Shown here in pieces: positions 43,631 to 60,251 of a stretch of 64,000 nt of DNA. Every line of letters begins with the position of its first letter. Position 1 is the first letter of the stretch. The notes below the pieces were generated by a model that had not been told where the DNA came from, did no database searches, and saw nothing but the letters and a program-made list of their open reading frames with translations. The position numbers were made by a program, and so were the translations under genes. The stretch comes from Desulfovibrionaceae bacterium. Its GTDB lineage: Bacteria; Desulfobacterota; Desulfovibrionia; Desulfovibrionales; Desulfovibrionaceae. The stretch spans positions 19,003 through 83,002 of the forward strand of contig JAVHLG010000009.1 in the NCBI GenBank assembly GCA_031082225.1, written 5' to 3'.

Positions 43631-45974
43631 CCCCTTTCTCCGCCAGGGGGTACAGGCGCGTCCCGGCCGGGGCGTCCTCCAGCCGGAATCCGGCGGCGGC
43701 GATGTCGCCGCGCAGGCTGTCGGCCAGGGCAAAATCCCTGTCCCGGCGGGCGGCCTCCCGCCCGGCCACCAAGGCGGCCAGGCCCTCGGGCCACGCCGCG
43801 CGGGGAACGGGCAGGTCGTTTTCGTCGAGCAGCCCAAGCACGGCGTCCACCTCGCCCAGGGCGGCCAGACAACGCGCCGCATCCGCCGCAGACAGGCGAT
43901 GGGCGGCGGCCTGGGCGTTCACGGTCCGGCAAAAGGCAAAAAGCTCGGGCCAGAACCGGTACAGCCCCAGATCCTCCTCCAGGGCCTTGGACAGGGCGGC
44001 GAAAAGCTCCCCGGCGGCCTGGACGGCCCGGTTTTCACCCGCTGCACCGGCCTCGTCCCGGTCTGGGGCGGCGGCATCGGCCATCTCGGTCAGCATGACG
44101 GCCGTCTCCTGGACCCGGGCCCGGTTTTTGGCCCACATGGCCAGGGTGTCCGGGGCCTGGGACAGGCTCTTGCGGTAGGCCGTGGACAAAAGCCACATCC
44201 GCACTTCACGCCAGGACAGGCCATCGGCCACGACCTCCCGAAGCCCGGGGCTCATCGCCTCCCCGTCACGGCGGACCGCCTCCGACCCCTTGACCTGACC
44301 GGTCACCAGCCAGGCCGCGGGGCTGACGTTCGCCGCCCGGGACCAGATGGAACGCAGGTTTTCCAGATGCGGGAAGCACTGGTCCTCGCCGGCCAGGACC
44401 ACGCTGACGGTCGACAGTCCGGCCAGCGCGGCCACGGCCATCTGCAAAAACCAGCTCGGCCGGACATTGCCCCAGGGCGTGACCAGGAGGTCGCCGCGCT
44501 TCAAGTCCTTGAGGCTCACCCGTTTGAGCAGGGTGAAATCCTGGGGGTTCTCCTTGAGATAGGCGGCCAGGTCCACGGTCTTGCCCAGGGCCAGCTTGCT
44601 CTGGTCGGCGTGCAGAAGCTCCCCGTAGCCCTTGTCCCGGGCCACGTCGAAATAGACGCTGCGCAGCTTCTCGTAGGCCAACCCCCGGCGCATGAGCTTG
44701 TCGGCCAGATCCACGGCCCGGTCCTTGGCCGTCGAGGCGGTCACGAAGGACACCCCAACCCCGAGGTGCGACGCCGTCCGGGTCAACCCGTCCAGGGCCC
44801 CGGCCACGAAAACGGCCCGGGTGCTCCCGGCCGCCGCAGCGGCCTGGAGGGCCTTGTCCTCCAGGTCGGCCAGCCCGGCCACGGCCTCGACCCTGGCCCC
44901 GCACCGCGCCAGATAGCGGCGCAGCACGTCGAGAAACACGATGCGCCGCCAGGCGTCGGCCTCGTCGGGAACGGTCAGGGGCGGTCCCATGGCGAACAGC
45001 CCATGCGGTCCGGCGGCCGGGTCGAGATAGGCCCTGTGCGCCCCCGAGACGCAGCGCAGGCCCACCCCCTTTTTCTCGGGCGTGGCGAACAGCGTGGTGC
45101 TCAGGTAGCGTTCCCCGCCGTCGGGCAGGATGGTCACCACGCAGCCCTGGGACAGCCCGGCCGCCACGCGCAGCGCCCCGGCCACGGCTGCCCCGCCGCT
45201 CATTCCGGCCAGGATGCCCTCCTCCCGGGCCAGACGTCTGGCCGTCTCGAAGGCCTCCTCGTCAGCCACGTGCATGATCTCGTCCATGGCATGCTTGTCG
45301 TAGATGCCGGGCGGATAGGACTCCTGCATGTTTTTCAGGCCCTGGATGCGATGCCCGGGGGCGGGCTCCACGGCCACCACGCGCACGGCCGGATTTTTCT
45401 CCTTGAGGATCCTGGCGCAGCCCATGGCCGTGCCCGAGGTGCCGAGCGTCACCACAATATGGGTCAGCCGTCCCCCGGTCTGCTCCCATATCTCCCGGCC
45501 CGTGCCCCGGTAGTGGGCCTCGATGCTGGCCGGATTGTTGAACTGGTCCATGAGCACGTATTTTTCGGGATGCTCCCGGGCCAGGCGGTAGGCCTCCTCG
45601 ATGGCCCCGTCGGTGCCCATGCGCCCCGGGGTGAGCACGATCTCCGCGCCGTAGGCGCGCATGATGCGTTTGCGCTCTTCGGACGCCGAGTCGGGCATGA
45701 GCAGCCGCAGGCGGTAGCCCTTGACGGCGCAGACCATGGCCAGGCCGATACCGGTGTTGCCGGAGGTGGCCTCGATGACGGTCTTGTCCCGGGTCAGTTC
45801 CCCCGAGGCCTCGGCCGCCCCGATCATGGCCATGGCCACCCGGTCCTTGATGGAGCCGCCCGGGTTTTTGGCCTCGAACTTGGCCAGCACGGACACGGCC
45901 GGATTGGGGCTCAGGCGGCGGATGGCCACCAGGGGGGTGTTTCCGATGAGAGTCAAAATATCGTCATGGATCAT
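43626..45974 (-). CDS. cysteine synthase fused to a degenerate cysteinyl-tRNA synthetase
   Basis: This protein has 782 residues. Residues 1-300 form an apparently active PLP-dependent cysteine synthase: Lys43 in GGSIKDR, TSGNTG (70-75), GTSGTAMG and SGGAAVAG. Residues 310-782 follow cysteinyl-tRNA synthetase end to end (VFLDVLRRYLARCG, LADLEDKAL, VYFDV, PWGNVRPSW, FPHLEN, AVLGLL and the C-terminal FRLEDAPAGTRL). The catalytic features are gone: HIGH is replaced by EADA (338-341), KMSKS by AMSPG (573-577), and zinc ligands C28, C209 and E238 by M329, M512 and L540; only His536 remains. A sensor, scaffold or new transferase role is inferred. Confidence 0.9.
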   Translation of the reverse strand: MIHDDILTLIGNTPLVAIRRLSPNPAVSVLAKFEAKNPGGSIKDRVAMAMIGAAEASGELTRDKTVIEATSGNTGIGLAMVCAVKGYRLRLLMPDSASEERKRIMRAYGAEIVLTPGRMGTDGAIEEAYRLAREHPEKYVLMDQFNNPASIEAHYRGTGREIWEQTGGRLTHIVVTLGTSGTAMGCARILKEKNPAVRVVAVEPAPGHRIQGLKNMQESYPPGIYDKHAMDEIMHVADEEAFETARRLAREEGILAGMSGGAAVAGALRVAAGLSQGCVVTILPDGGERYLSTTLFATPEKKGVGLRCVSGAHRAYLDPAAGPHGLFAMGPPLTVPDEADAWRRIVFLDVLRRYLARCGARVEAVAGLADLEDKALQAAAAAGSTRAVFVAGALDGLTRTASHLGVGVSFVTASTAKDRAVDLADKLMRRGLAYEKLRSVYFDVARDKGYGELLHADQSKLALGKTVDLAAYLKENPQDFTLLKRVSLKDLKRGDLLVTPWGNVRPSWFLQMAVAALAGLSTVSVVLAGEDQCFPHLENLRSIWSRAANVSPAAWLVTGQVKGSEAVRRDGEAMSPGLREVVADGLSWREVRMWLLSTAYRKSLSQAPDTLAMWAKNRARVQETAVMLTEMADAAAPDRDEAGAAGENRAVQAAGELFAALSKALEEDLGLYRFWPELFAFCRTVNAQAAAHRLSAADAARCLAALGEVDAVLGLLDENDLPVPRAAWPEGLAALVAGREAARRDRDFALADSLRGDIAAAGFRLEDAPAGTRLYPLAEKGA

Positions 45975-46105
45975 GTCGGTTGCGCCTTGGTCGGGATGGT
46001 CCCGGAAAGAGTGCGGTCTGGCCGTGTGTTAGGCAAAAACGGTCCAAGGCGCAAGCATGGCAGGGAACTTGCTATGCATAGGGAAAAACCGTGCGAGGTC
46101 ATTCC

Positions 46106-47881
46106 ATGTCCGTCAATGTTTTTTTGCAGGACAATCTCTCGGCCCTCACCCGGATGCAGTCCCCCGTGGCCGCCTGGCTCGCGTCCCAAGGCGCGTCCCC
46201 GGAGACCCTGGCCGGACGACTGGTCCGCAATCCCATGGGGCACCTGGACTACCAGACGGAACAGGGCGTGCGGCTGCACGGGGCCATCCCCCCGGCCGTG
46301 CTCTATCGGGACTGGATCCCCGAGGATGACGGCCGCGTGGCCGCCGGGGCCACCCTGATCATCGGCTCGGGACTGGGCTACGGCATAAACCATGTGCTGG
46401 CCAAAATCCCGGACAGCCACAAGGTGCTGGTCCTCGAACCCTGCGCGGACCTGCTTTTGGCCTGCCTGGGGCAGACGGATTACCGCCCGTTTCTGGCGGC
46501 CGGGAAGCTGGAATTCCTGCCTCCGGACAAAAAAGTCTTTGAGGAGCGTCTGCGTCCCCTGGACGTGTGTTTCGTGTTCGGCAAGATCCACCTGCGCTCG
46601 GACCTGGCCGCCAGCCAGTTCGGCCCGGAATACGCCCGGTGGACCGCCCACGCCCGGGCAAGGCTTGAGAACATCGCCGTGGAGCTGTCCACCCTGCGTC
46701 AGAAACAGGACGTGATGGTGGGCAACGAACTGAAAAACTACCACCGGGCCATGTCCGACGGCAGCCTCCTGGGGCTCCGGGGCATGGGCCAGGGCATGGC
46801 CGCCGTCATCCTCGGGGCCGGCCCCTCCCTGGCCCGGTTCGCGCCGATGCTGGCCGCCCGGCGCGGCCGGGCGCTCTACGCCACGGCCCTGCAGACCCTG
46901 CCCGCCCTGGAGGGGACAGGACTCAGGCCCGACCTGTGCATGGCCATCGACTTTCGGCCCGAGATGCGGGTCTGCCTGGAAAACCTGCGCGACCCCTCCT
47001 TTGCGGCCGACATCCCCCTCATCTATTCCACCAAGATGGATCCCGACGTGGTGGCCGCCTATCCCGGGCCGAAGCTGCCCATGTGGACCGTGGGGGGCCT
47101 GGCCACCTATGTCATGAACGATCAGGAACTGGTCCTGGACGCAGGCGGCAACGTGGGCGTGGCCCTGTTCCGTTTCCTTAGCGCCTGCGGGGTGTCGAGC
47201 ATTCTCCTGGCCGGGCAGGATTTTTCCTGGACCGGGGACCAGACCCACGCCGCCGGGCACCATGCCGCCGGGCATCCACACCAGGGATCACGGCACGACG
47301 TCACGACGAAAAACGCCCACGGTGAGACCATTCACACCACCGTGGCCTACATGGCGGCCAAACGCGACCTGGAAAAGACCCTGGGCGAGGGAAGCATCCC
47401 GGTCTACAACCTCTACGGCGGCGGCCTGACCATCGCCTCGGCCACAAACGTCACCCTTAACGAGGCCCATCTGTGCGGGGCCCTGTCCTGCGCCCCGGGC
47501 AGCCTGGAACGGTTCGTCTCGGCCCTGGAGCGGGCCCGGGCCCCCCGGGTCAGACCGGTCTTCGCCCCCCGGGCGGCCAAATGGGCCTCGTCGCTGAAAA
47601 ACGCCGGGAACCGTTTGGAAAAGCTCTTCAAGAATCCCGGCAAAAACAGGGCTGAAATCCATGCCATGTTCGAGCGCCTGGGACTGTTCCTCAAACAGGA
47701 TCCCCTGTATCTGCCCTACCTGTACAACGAGATCATGAACGTCTCCGGCCTGTGCCATGCCCGGACCGCCTACGGCATGAAGGACATGGTGGAATTCCGG
47801 CATATCCGCAAGCGGGTGCTGGACAAGGTGCGGGAAATGGACCGCTGCCTGTCCGTTGTCGGCGAGAAAAGGGCGGCCTGA
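46106..47881 (+). CDS. motility accessory factor (Maf, DUF115-type)
   Basis: This 591-residue protein has the MptE-like/DUF115 core: VILGAGPSLARFAPMLAARR, the acceptor region PDLCMAIDF, IYSTKMDPDVVAAYPGPKLP and LLAGQDFSWTGDQTHA. Family members (Maf) add nonulosonic acids such as pseudaminic or legionaminic acid to flagellin. The ATG at 46106 follows GAGG by seven bases. A flagellin-like gene lies 5 kb upstream on the same strand, a possible substrate, but no sugar-synthesis genes are nearby. Confidence 0.8.
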   Translation: MSVNVFLQDNLSALTRMQSPVAAWLASQGASPETLAGRLVRNPMGHLDYQTEQGVRLHGAIPPAVLYRDWIPEDDGRVAAGATLIIGSGLGYGINHVLAKIPDSHKVLVLEPCADLLLACLGQTDYRPFLAAGKLEFLPPDKKVFEERLRPLDVCFVFGKIHLRSDLAASQFGPEYARWTAHARARLENIAVELSTLRQKQDVMVGNELKNYHRAMSDGSLLGLRGMGQGMAAVILGAGPSLARFAPMLAARRGRALYATALQTLPALEGTGLRPDLCMAIDFRPEMRVCLENLRDPSFAADIPLIYSTKMDPDVVAAYPGPKLPMWTVGGLATYVMNDQELVLDAGGNVGVALFRFLSACGVSSILLAGQDFSWTGDQTHAAGHHAAGHPHQGSRHDVTTKNAHGETIHTTVAYMAAKRDLEKTLGEGSIPVYNLYGGGLTIASATNVTLNEAHLCGALSCAPGSLERFVSALERARAPRVRPVFAPRAAKWASSLKNAGNRLEKLFKNPGKNRAEIHAMFERLGLFLKQDPLYLPYLYNEIMNVSGLCHARTAYGMKDMVEFRHIRKRVLDKVREMDRCLSVVGEKRAA

Positions 47882-47990
47882 GGCCCCCGTGATACGGCGC
47901 TTGACTCCCTGGCAGTGAAACGCCACGGTGGGCCCTGGCGGCAATGCGGCCCGTCCCGGGTCGACGCCGGGCCGCCGGGAGCGACGTTTC

Positions 47991-48401
47991 ATGGATCATT
48001 CACGACAGGACAGCCGGATTCTTGTGGCTGAAGACAATCCCCTCAATCGCAGACTCATTTCCAAGGTTCTCACGGGCATGGGCCGGCAGGCCCGGATGGT
48101 GGAAAACGGCCTGGAGGCTCTTGAGGCCCTGGCGGCCGAACCCTTTTCCCTGATCCTTATGGACATCGGGATGCCGGTCATGGACGGCCTGGAGGCCACC
48201 CGGCGCATCCGGGCCGGGGAAATCGCCGCCGCCGATCCGGACATCCCCATCCTCGCCCTGACCGCCCACTATGATGCCGACGACCGGCAACGCTGCCTGG
48301 ATGCGGGCATGACCGAACACCTGGCCAAACCCCTTGACGTGGCCGAACTGCGGCGGACCATCCTGCGTCTTGCGCCGTCGGATTCCCCGGGACGGACGTA
48401 A
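47991..48401 (+). CDS. stand-alone response regulator receiver protein
   Basis: This 136-residue protein is a single CheY-like receiver. Acidic residues Glu14/Asp15 are in VAEDNPLNR. The phosphoacceptor Asp58 is in LILMDIGMPVMDG. ALTAH holds the conserved Thr and Lys113 is in LAKPL. There is no output domain. The VAEDNPLN start resembles the receiver domains of hybrid histidine kinases. The cognate kinase is not adjacent. The ATG follows GGAG by about ten bases, and a terminator ends the unit. Confidence 0.88.
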   Translation: MDHSRQDSRILVAEDNPLNRRLISKVLTGMGRQARMVENGLEALEALAAEPFSLILMDIGMPVMDGLEATRRIRAGEIAAADPDIPILALTAHYDADDRQRCLDAGMTEHLAKPLDVAELRRTILRLAPSDSPGRT

Positions 48402-48441
48402 CCCCCCCATGAGGCAAATGCCCAGGGACAAGGCAAAAAGC

Positions 48442-48470
48442 AAAAGGCCCGGTCGCAGACCGGGCCTTTT
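48442..48470 (+). terminator. terminator between the receiver gene and tRNA-His
   Basis: AAAAGGCCCGGTC (48442-48454) and GACCGGGCCTTTT (48458-48470) are perfect 13-base arms with a GCA loop. The symmetry lets it serve the plus-strand receiver gene and the minus-strand tRNA-His. Confidence 0.9.
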
Positions 48471-48484
48471 GCCAAGGGAAAAAA

Positions 48485-48561
48485 TGGGGTGACTGATGGG
48501 GCTCGAACCCACGGCACCCAGGGCCACAACCTGGTACTCTACCAACTGAGCTACAGTCACC
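48485..48561 (-). tRNA. tRNA-His (GTG)
   Basis: The acceptor stem GTGACTG/CAGTCAC has the extra 5' G (G-1) opposite C73, the identity element of tRNA-His. The anticodon loop TTGTGGC carries GTG between CCAGG-type arms. CCA is encoded. Confidence 0.97.
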
Positions 48562-48574
48562 GTGCGAATTCGTA

Positions 48575-48603
48575 GGAATATCTAAAACACACGGTGCGGT
48601 CAA
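48575..48603 (-). promoter_or_regulatory. sigma-70 promoter of tRNA-His
   Basis: On the minus strand TTGACC (48603-48598) and TATTCC (48580-48575) are 17 bases apart and 13 bases before the tRNA. Confidence 0.6.
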
Positions 48604-48686
48604 TATCTTTTTCGCTGTCCCGGGCGTCGCCCCGCTCCGATCCAGACTCCGGTCGGCCGCGACCCGGGGCCTGGGCGGGCGGCGAT

Positions 48687-49856
48687 TCACTCCCCCGCCG
48701 CCATGCCGTAGTCCAGCCGGGCCAGGATCACGTTGCTCACCAGCAGGCCGTTTTTGGTCAGCCGCAGGCGGCCGGAACTGATGCGCACCAGCTCGTTCTG
48801 GCGCAGGGCCTGGACAAGTCCCGCATTGTCCTTGAGAAAATCCCGCCCCGAGCGCGCCCGGTAGGCCGCCAGGTCCAGCCCCGTGGTGGTGCGCAAGGAC
48901 AGCATGACCATCTCCCGCACCAGTTCATCCGGGGTCAGGGCCTTGGCCCCGGCCCCGAATCCGCCTTTTTTGGACAGGGCCACGTACCGGGCGAGATCCC
49001 GGGGATTCTCCCACCGACGCCCGGCCATGGTGGACACCGCCGACGGCCCAAGCCCCAGATAGTCCCGCCCCTCCCAATAGCCGGAGTTGTGGCGGCTGAC
49101 GTAGCCCATGCGCGCGAAATTGGAGATCTCGTAATGCAGGTAGCCCTCGGACTCCAGAAACTGCCCCCCGCGCACGAACATCTCGGCCTGCTCGGCCTCG
49201 GGCGGCTGGACCAGCTCCCCGGATCCGATCCGGGCGGCAAGCGGCGTACCCGGCTCCAGGGTCAGGCCGTAGCAGGACAGGTGTTCCGGCGACAGGCGCA
49301 CCGCCGCCGTCAGCGTCGCCAGCCACTGGGAAAGGCGCTGGCCGGGCAGTCCCCACAGGAAATCCAGGCCGATGTTGGCGAATCCGGCCTGCCGGGCGGC
49401 AAAATAGGCGGCCCGGGCCGTGGCTGCGTCATGGGGACGGCCGAGCAGGAAAAGGGTCTCGTCGGAAAGGCTTTGCACCCCGATGCTCAGGCGGTTCACG
49501 CCGTAATCGAGAAGCTGCCGCAGATACGCCCCGTCCAGGGCCGAATCCGGATTGGCCTCGAAGGTGCATTCCATGCCGGGATCAAAGCGGAAGCCCTGGT
49601 GCAGTTCCTTCATGATCCGGGACAAGGCCCAGGGCGGCAGAAGGCTCGGGGTGCCGCCGCCGAAATAGAGGGTCTCGATGGCGGCCTTCGCATGTCTGGC
49701 CGCGTGAAACCGTATCTCCCGGCACAGGGCCGGGACGAAATCCTCCAGCAGGGCCATGTCCATGGGCTGGGAAAAAAACCCGCAGTAGGCGCACTTGGCC
49801 CGGCAAAAGGGCACATGCACGTAGAGGCGCAGACCGGTCTTGTCCCCCCTGCTCAT
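48687..49856 (-). CDS. hemW: radical SAM heme chaperone HemW
   Basis: This 389-residue radical SAM protein has the cluster motif CRAKCAYC (C18, C22, C25). It also has the HemW/HemN-like segments YFGGGTPSLLP, NRLSIGVQSLSDETLFLLGR, GLDFLWGLPGQ and the HNSGYWEGRDYLGLGPSA block. HemW-type proteins lack coproporphyrinogen oxidase activity and deliver heme; with its single N-terminal cluster and this length it fits HemW better than HemN. Its start overlaps the upstream cation-efflux gene by four bases. Confidence 0.88.
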   Translation of the reverse strand: MSRGDKTGLRLYVHVPFCRAKCAYCGFFSQPMDMALLEDFVPALCREIRFHAARHAKAAIETLYFGGGTPSLLPPWALSRIMKELHQGFRFDPGMECTFEANPDSALDGAYLRQLLDYGVNRLSIGVQSLSDETLFLLGRPHDAATARAAYFAARQAGFANIGLDFLWGLPGQRLSQWLATLTAAVRLSPEHLSCYGLTLEPGTPLAARIGSGELVQPPEAEQAEMFVRGGQFLESEGYLHYEISNFARMGYVSRHNSGYWEGRDYLGLGPSAVSTMAGRRWENPRDLARYVALSKKGGFGAGAKALTPDELVREMVMLSLRTTTGLDLAAYRARSGRDFLKDNAGLVQALRQNELVRISSGRLRLTKNGLLVSNVILARLDYGMAAGE

Positions 49857-50854
49857 GGGTCCGGGGCCTCGCGATCACGGGCGGCGGTGTCCCCGAACCA
49901 CAGGCACCCCGTCCGGGCCGCGCCGGACCGGGATTGGCACGGCTCCTGGCTGCACTCGGGACATTCCTGGTCGTGGCAGGGATCGGCGTGGATGAGCAGA
50001 TCGGCCTGGGTGCCGTACTTGGCCCGCAGGATGTCCTCCACCGCGTTGACCTCGGCGTGGGCCGCCTCCAGGGTCAGATCCCGGGGCAGGATCAGGTGGA
50101 AGTCGATATGCGCCCGGCTGCCGGAACGCCAGGCCCGCAGGCGATGAATCCCGATCCAGGCGGATTTCCGCTTCGTCGACAGCACCACGCAGATCTCGTC
50201 CAAAAGCCGGGGATCGGCCTCCTGCATGAGCCCGGCAAAGGACTGGCGCATGAGTCTGTAGCCCGTAACCAGGATGTTTGCGGCCATGAGGCAGGCCACG
50301 GCGGGGTCGAGCCAGTACACGCCCGTCAGGCGCACCAGGAAAAGCCCGATCAGGACGCCGCCCGAGGTATACACGTCGGTCAAAACATGCATGCCGTCGG
50401 CAGTAAGCGTCACCGAACCCAGGCGCTTCCCGGCCCGCATCAGGCCAAGTCCCAAAAGCAGATTGACGAGGCCCGAGCCCGCAAGGAGCAAAAGCCCCTG
50501 GTCCAGGTTGTCCAGGGGCACGGGGGCGAACAGTTTGTCCCAGGATTCCCAGATGATGGCGCATCCGGCCACGATGATCAACGACCCCTCGAACCCGGCC
50601 GCGAAGTATTCGATTTTCCCGTGGCCGTAGGGATGCTCGGAGTCCGGAGGGTTGGCGGCGTAGATCACGCTGACCAGGGCAAACAGGGCCGCCACCACGT
50701 TGACGATGGATTCCATGGCGTCGGACAGGATGGCCGAGGAGCCGGTGCGATGGTAGGCGTAGAACTTGACGCCCAGAAGCAGCGTCCCCACGGCCAGGGA
50801 GACCGAGGCGGCGAGGATTGCGGCGCGGGGATTTTTCTCCGGTGTTTCACCCAT
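49853..50854 (-). CDS. cation diffusion facilitator with Cys-rich tail
   Basis: This 333-residue membrane transporter has the CDF pattern of about six helices. Metal-site segments are ILSDAMESIVNVVAAL in TM2 and TADGMHVLTDVYTSGG in TM5, with HPYGHGKIEYFAAGFEG between. The C-terminal cytoplasmic domain (AHIDFHLILP) is followed by an unusual tail with CX4CX2CX4C (CHDQECPECSQEPC). Export of divalent metal (Fe, Zn, Mn) by proton antiport is expected; the tail may bind metal. Translationally coupled to hemW. Confidence 0.88.
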   Translation of the reverse strand: MGETPEKNPRAAILAASVSLAVGTLLLGVKFYAYHRTGSSAILSDAMESIVNVVAALFALVSVIYAANPPDSEHPYGHGKIEYFAAGFEGSLIIVAGCAIIWESWDKLFAPVPLDNLDQGLLLLAGSGLVNLLLGLGLMRAGKRLGSVTLTADGMHVLTDVYTSGGVLIGLFLVRLTGVYWLDPAVACLMAANILVTGYRLMRQSFAGLMQEADPRLLDEICVVLSTKRKSAWIGIHRLRAWRSGSRAHIDFHLILPRDLTLEAAHAEVNAVEDILRAKYGTQADLLIHADPCHDQECPECSQEPCQSRSGAARTGCLWFGDTAARDREAPDP

Positions 50855-50910
50855 AACGCAGCGTCCGATCCGGGACGTTTCGCCAGCCCAAATCCGGCGA
50901 GCCCCTGAGA

Positions 50911-51246
50911 TTACAACATGACCCGGTAATCGATCTTCAGGGCATCCGCCAGCCGTTTGGCCATGACCTTGCCGATTGCCCGCTTGCCGTTTTCCATCTC
51001 GGAAATATGGCGCTGCGGGACGCCCACCAGGGCGGAAAGCGCCCGTTGCGTCAATCCTTCCTTGATTCTGGCCCCGCGCAGGCCGTCCGCCGGGCCGAAA
51101 TCCGGATAGACCTCACGCCACGGCACGGTTTCGTCATCCGCCAGAAACGGCGTGACGGCCCGCCTGGCGTCCTCGAGGCGGTCTAACCTGACCATGACGC
51201 AAAACTCGACGGCCTTAATACGGGGCTTTTTCGTGGGTTCCAACAT
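50911..51246 (-). CDS. XRE-family antitoxin (HigA-like)
   Basis: This 111-residue protein has a C-terminal helix-turn-helix of the Cro/C1 type (ARIKEGLTQRALSALVGVPQ, then RHISEMENGKRAIGKVMAKR). The N-terminal part is unfamiliar. It starts within the end of the toxin gene (32-base overlap), so the order is toxin first, antitoxin second, as in higBA modules. It probably binds the palindrome at 51497-51517. Confidence 0.8.
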   Translation of the reverse strand: MLEPTKKPRIKAVEFCVMVRLDRLEDARRAVTPFLADDETVPWREVYPDFGPADGLRGARIKEGLTQRALSALVGVPQRHISEMENGKRAIGKVMAKRLADALKIDYRVML

Positions 51247-51490
51247 ACGTCACCTCAATGATCCGAATCTGTCCTTTCTCCACACGCCACACGGCCACAT
51301 AGGTGGGACGGCCCTTTTTGATATGGCAGTGATGCGTCTGGCTGCCGAGCTTGGAGTAATTCGCCCAGTTTGCGCGGTTCGGGCCGACGTATTCCAGCTC
51401 GGCCAGCAAGACCTTGAAGGCGGCTTCGATGGCTGTCGGAAGTTCGCGGCGGTTCTTGCGCGCCCGGCTGGAAAGCAGCACCGTCCACAT
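51215..51490 (-). CDS. RelE/HigB-type toxin
   Basis: This 91-residue basic protein starts MWTVLLSSRARKNRRELPTA. The body (YSKLGSQTHHCHIKKGRPTY, then VAVWRVEKGQIRIIEVTYVG) matches the RelE/ParE toxin fold with its basic active face and a terminal beta strand. It is likely a ribosome-dependent or free mRNA endonuclease. It is paired with the downstream XRE antitoxin and headed by a promoter-operator. Confidence 0.8.
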   Translation of the reverse strand: MWTVLLSSRARKNRRELPTAIEAAFKVLLAELEYVGPNRANWANYSKLGSQTHHCHIKKGRPTYVAVWRVEKGQIRIIEVTYVGTHEKAPY

Positions 51491-51496
51491 CGTATT

Positions 51497-51523
51497 TGAT
51501 ACCTTTTTTTGATATCATGTCAA
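51497..51523 (-). promoter_or_regulatory. promoter and palindromic operator of the toxin-antitoxin pair
   Basis: On the minus strand a perfect TTGACA (51523-51518) is followed by the inverted repeat TGATATC (51517-51511), seven A residues and GGTATCA (51503-51497), with one mismatch between arms. The operator fills the -35/-10 spacer, the usual place for antitoxin autorepression. The -10 is weak. Confidence 0.65.
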
Positions 51524-51542
51524 GAACCCGAAATGAGGTCCC

Positions 51543-51571
51543 AAAAAAGAGGGGGGCTTCCGCCCCCCTCT
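51543..51571 (-). terminator. terminator of the rpoBC operon
   Basis: AGAGGGGGG (51548-51556) and CCCCCCTCT (51563-51571) form a perfect 9-base stem; on the minus strand it is followed by a six-T run. It lies 21 bases after the rpoC stop. Confidence 0.92.
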
Positions 51572-51592
51572 CGGTACCGGTCATTTCCCGGA

Positions 51593-55753
<4,161 letters not shown>

Positions 55754-55887
55754 AGGGTTCCCTCGTGGTAGTGGTTGAAGGGGGGAACCGGCAGGCGTCC
55801 CCCGGGAACCGGCAGGCGGTTCCTCCTCCTCCACGCGTTATCGTGATCCTGGCGTCCTGGCCCGGGCATGTCCCGGCGCCCGAAACA

Positions 55888-55923
55888 CCGGGCACGCCCC
55901 ACCGCAGCGTGAGGCGTGCCCGG
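55888..55923 (-). other. hairpin in the rpoB-rpoC spacer
   Basis: CCGGGCACGCC (55888-55898) and GGCGTGCCCGG (55913-55923) are perfect 11-base arms six bases after the rpoB stop. No strong T run follows on the minus strand, so it is more likely a processing or stability element than a terminator. A 15-base direct repeat GGGAACCGGCAGGCG occurs at 55783 and 55804 in the same spacer. Confidence 0.6.
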
Positions 55924-55929
55924 ACATTT

Positions 55930-60021
<4,092 letters not shown>

Positions 60022-60175
60022 TGTTCCCTCTGGTGCGGAAGTAAGGTTGGACCCGATGGGGGGCTACGTGGTTGACCGTACTGTCAAACGGGCACTGGTC
60101 CCGTGCTCGACGCCGTCGATTCAGGCGTCAGGATCGCCGCGATCAGGACACGGCGCGGCCTGATGCAAAAGACTG

Positions 60176-60223
60176 AAAAAAAGGACATGAGAGCGCACCC
60201 CCTCTTTTCAAGAGGGCGCGCTC
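60176..60223 (-). terminator. attenuator-like terminator between rplL and rpoB
   Basis: A long stem GAGCGCGCCCTCTT with GAGCGCACCCCCTCTT (complement, 60191-60206 and 60210-60223) carries a small bulge. On the minus strand it is followed by ATGTCC and eight T residues. Partial termination here is known for rplL-rpoB in E. coli. Confidence 0.75.
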
Positions 60224-60251
60224 CCGGTCAAAGCAAGAAAAGGAAGGCAGA

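Noticed and set aside
43899..46358. 819-codon plus-strand frame opposite the cysteine synthase fusion
   Set aside because: The product is a Gly/His/Pro-rich shadow with no domain, while the minus strand encodes recognisable CysK and CysRS folds.
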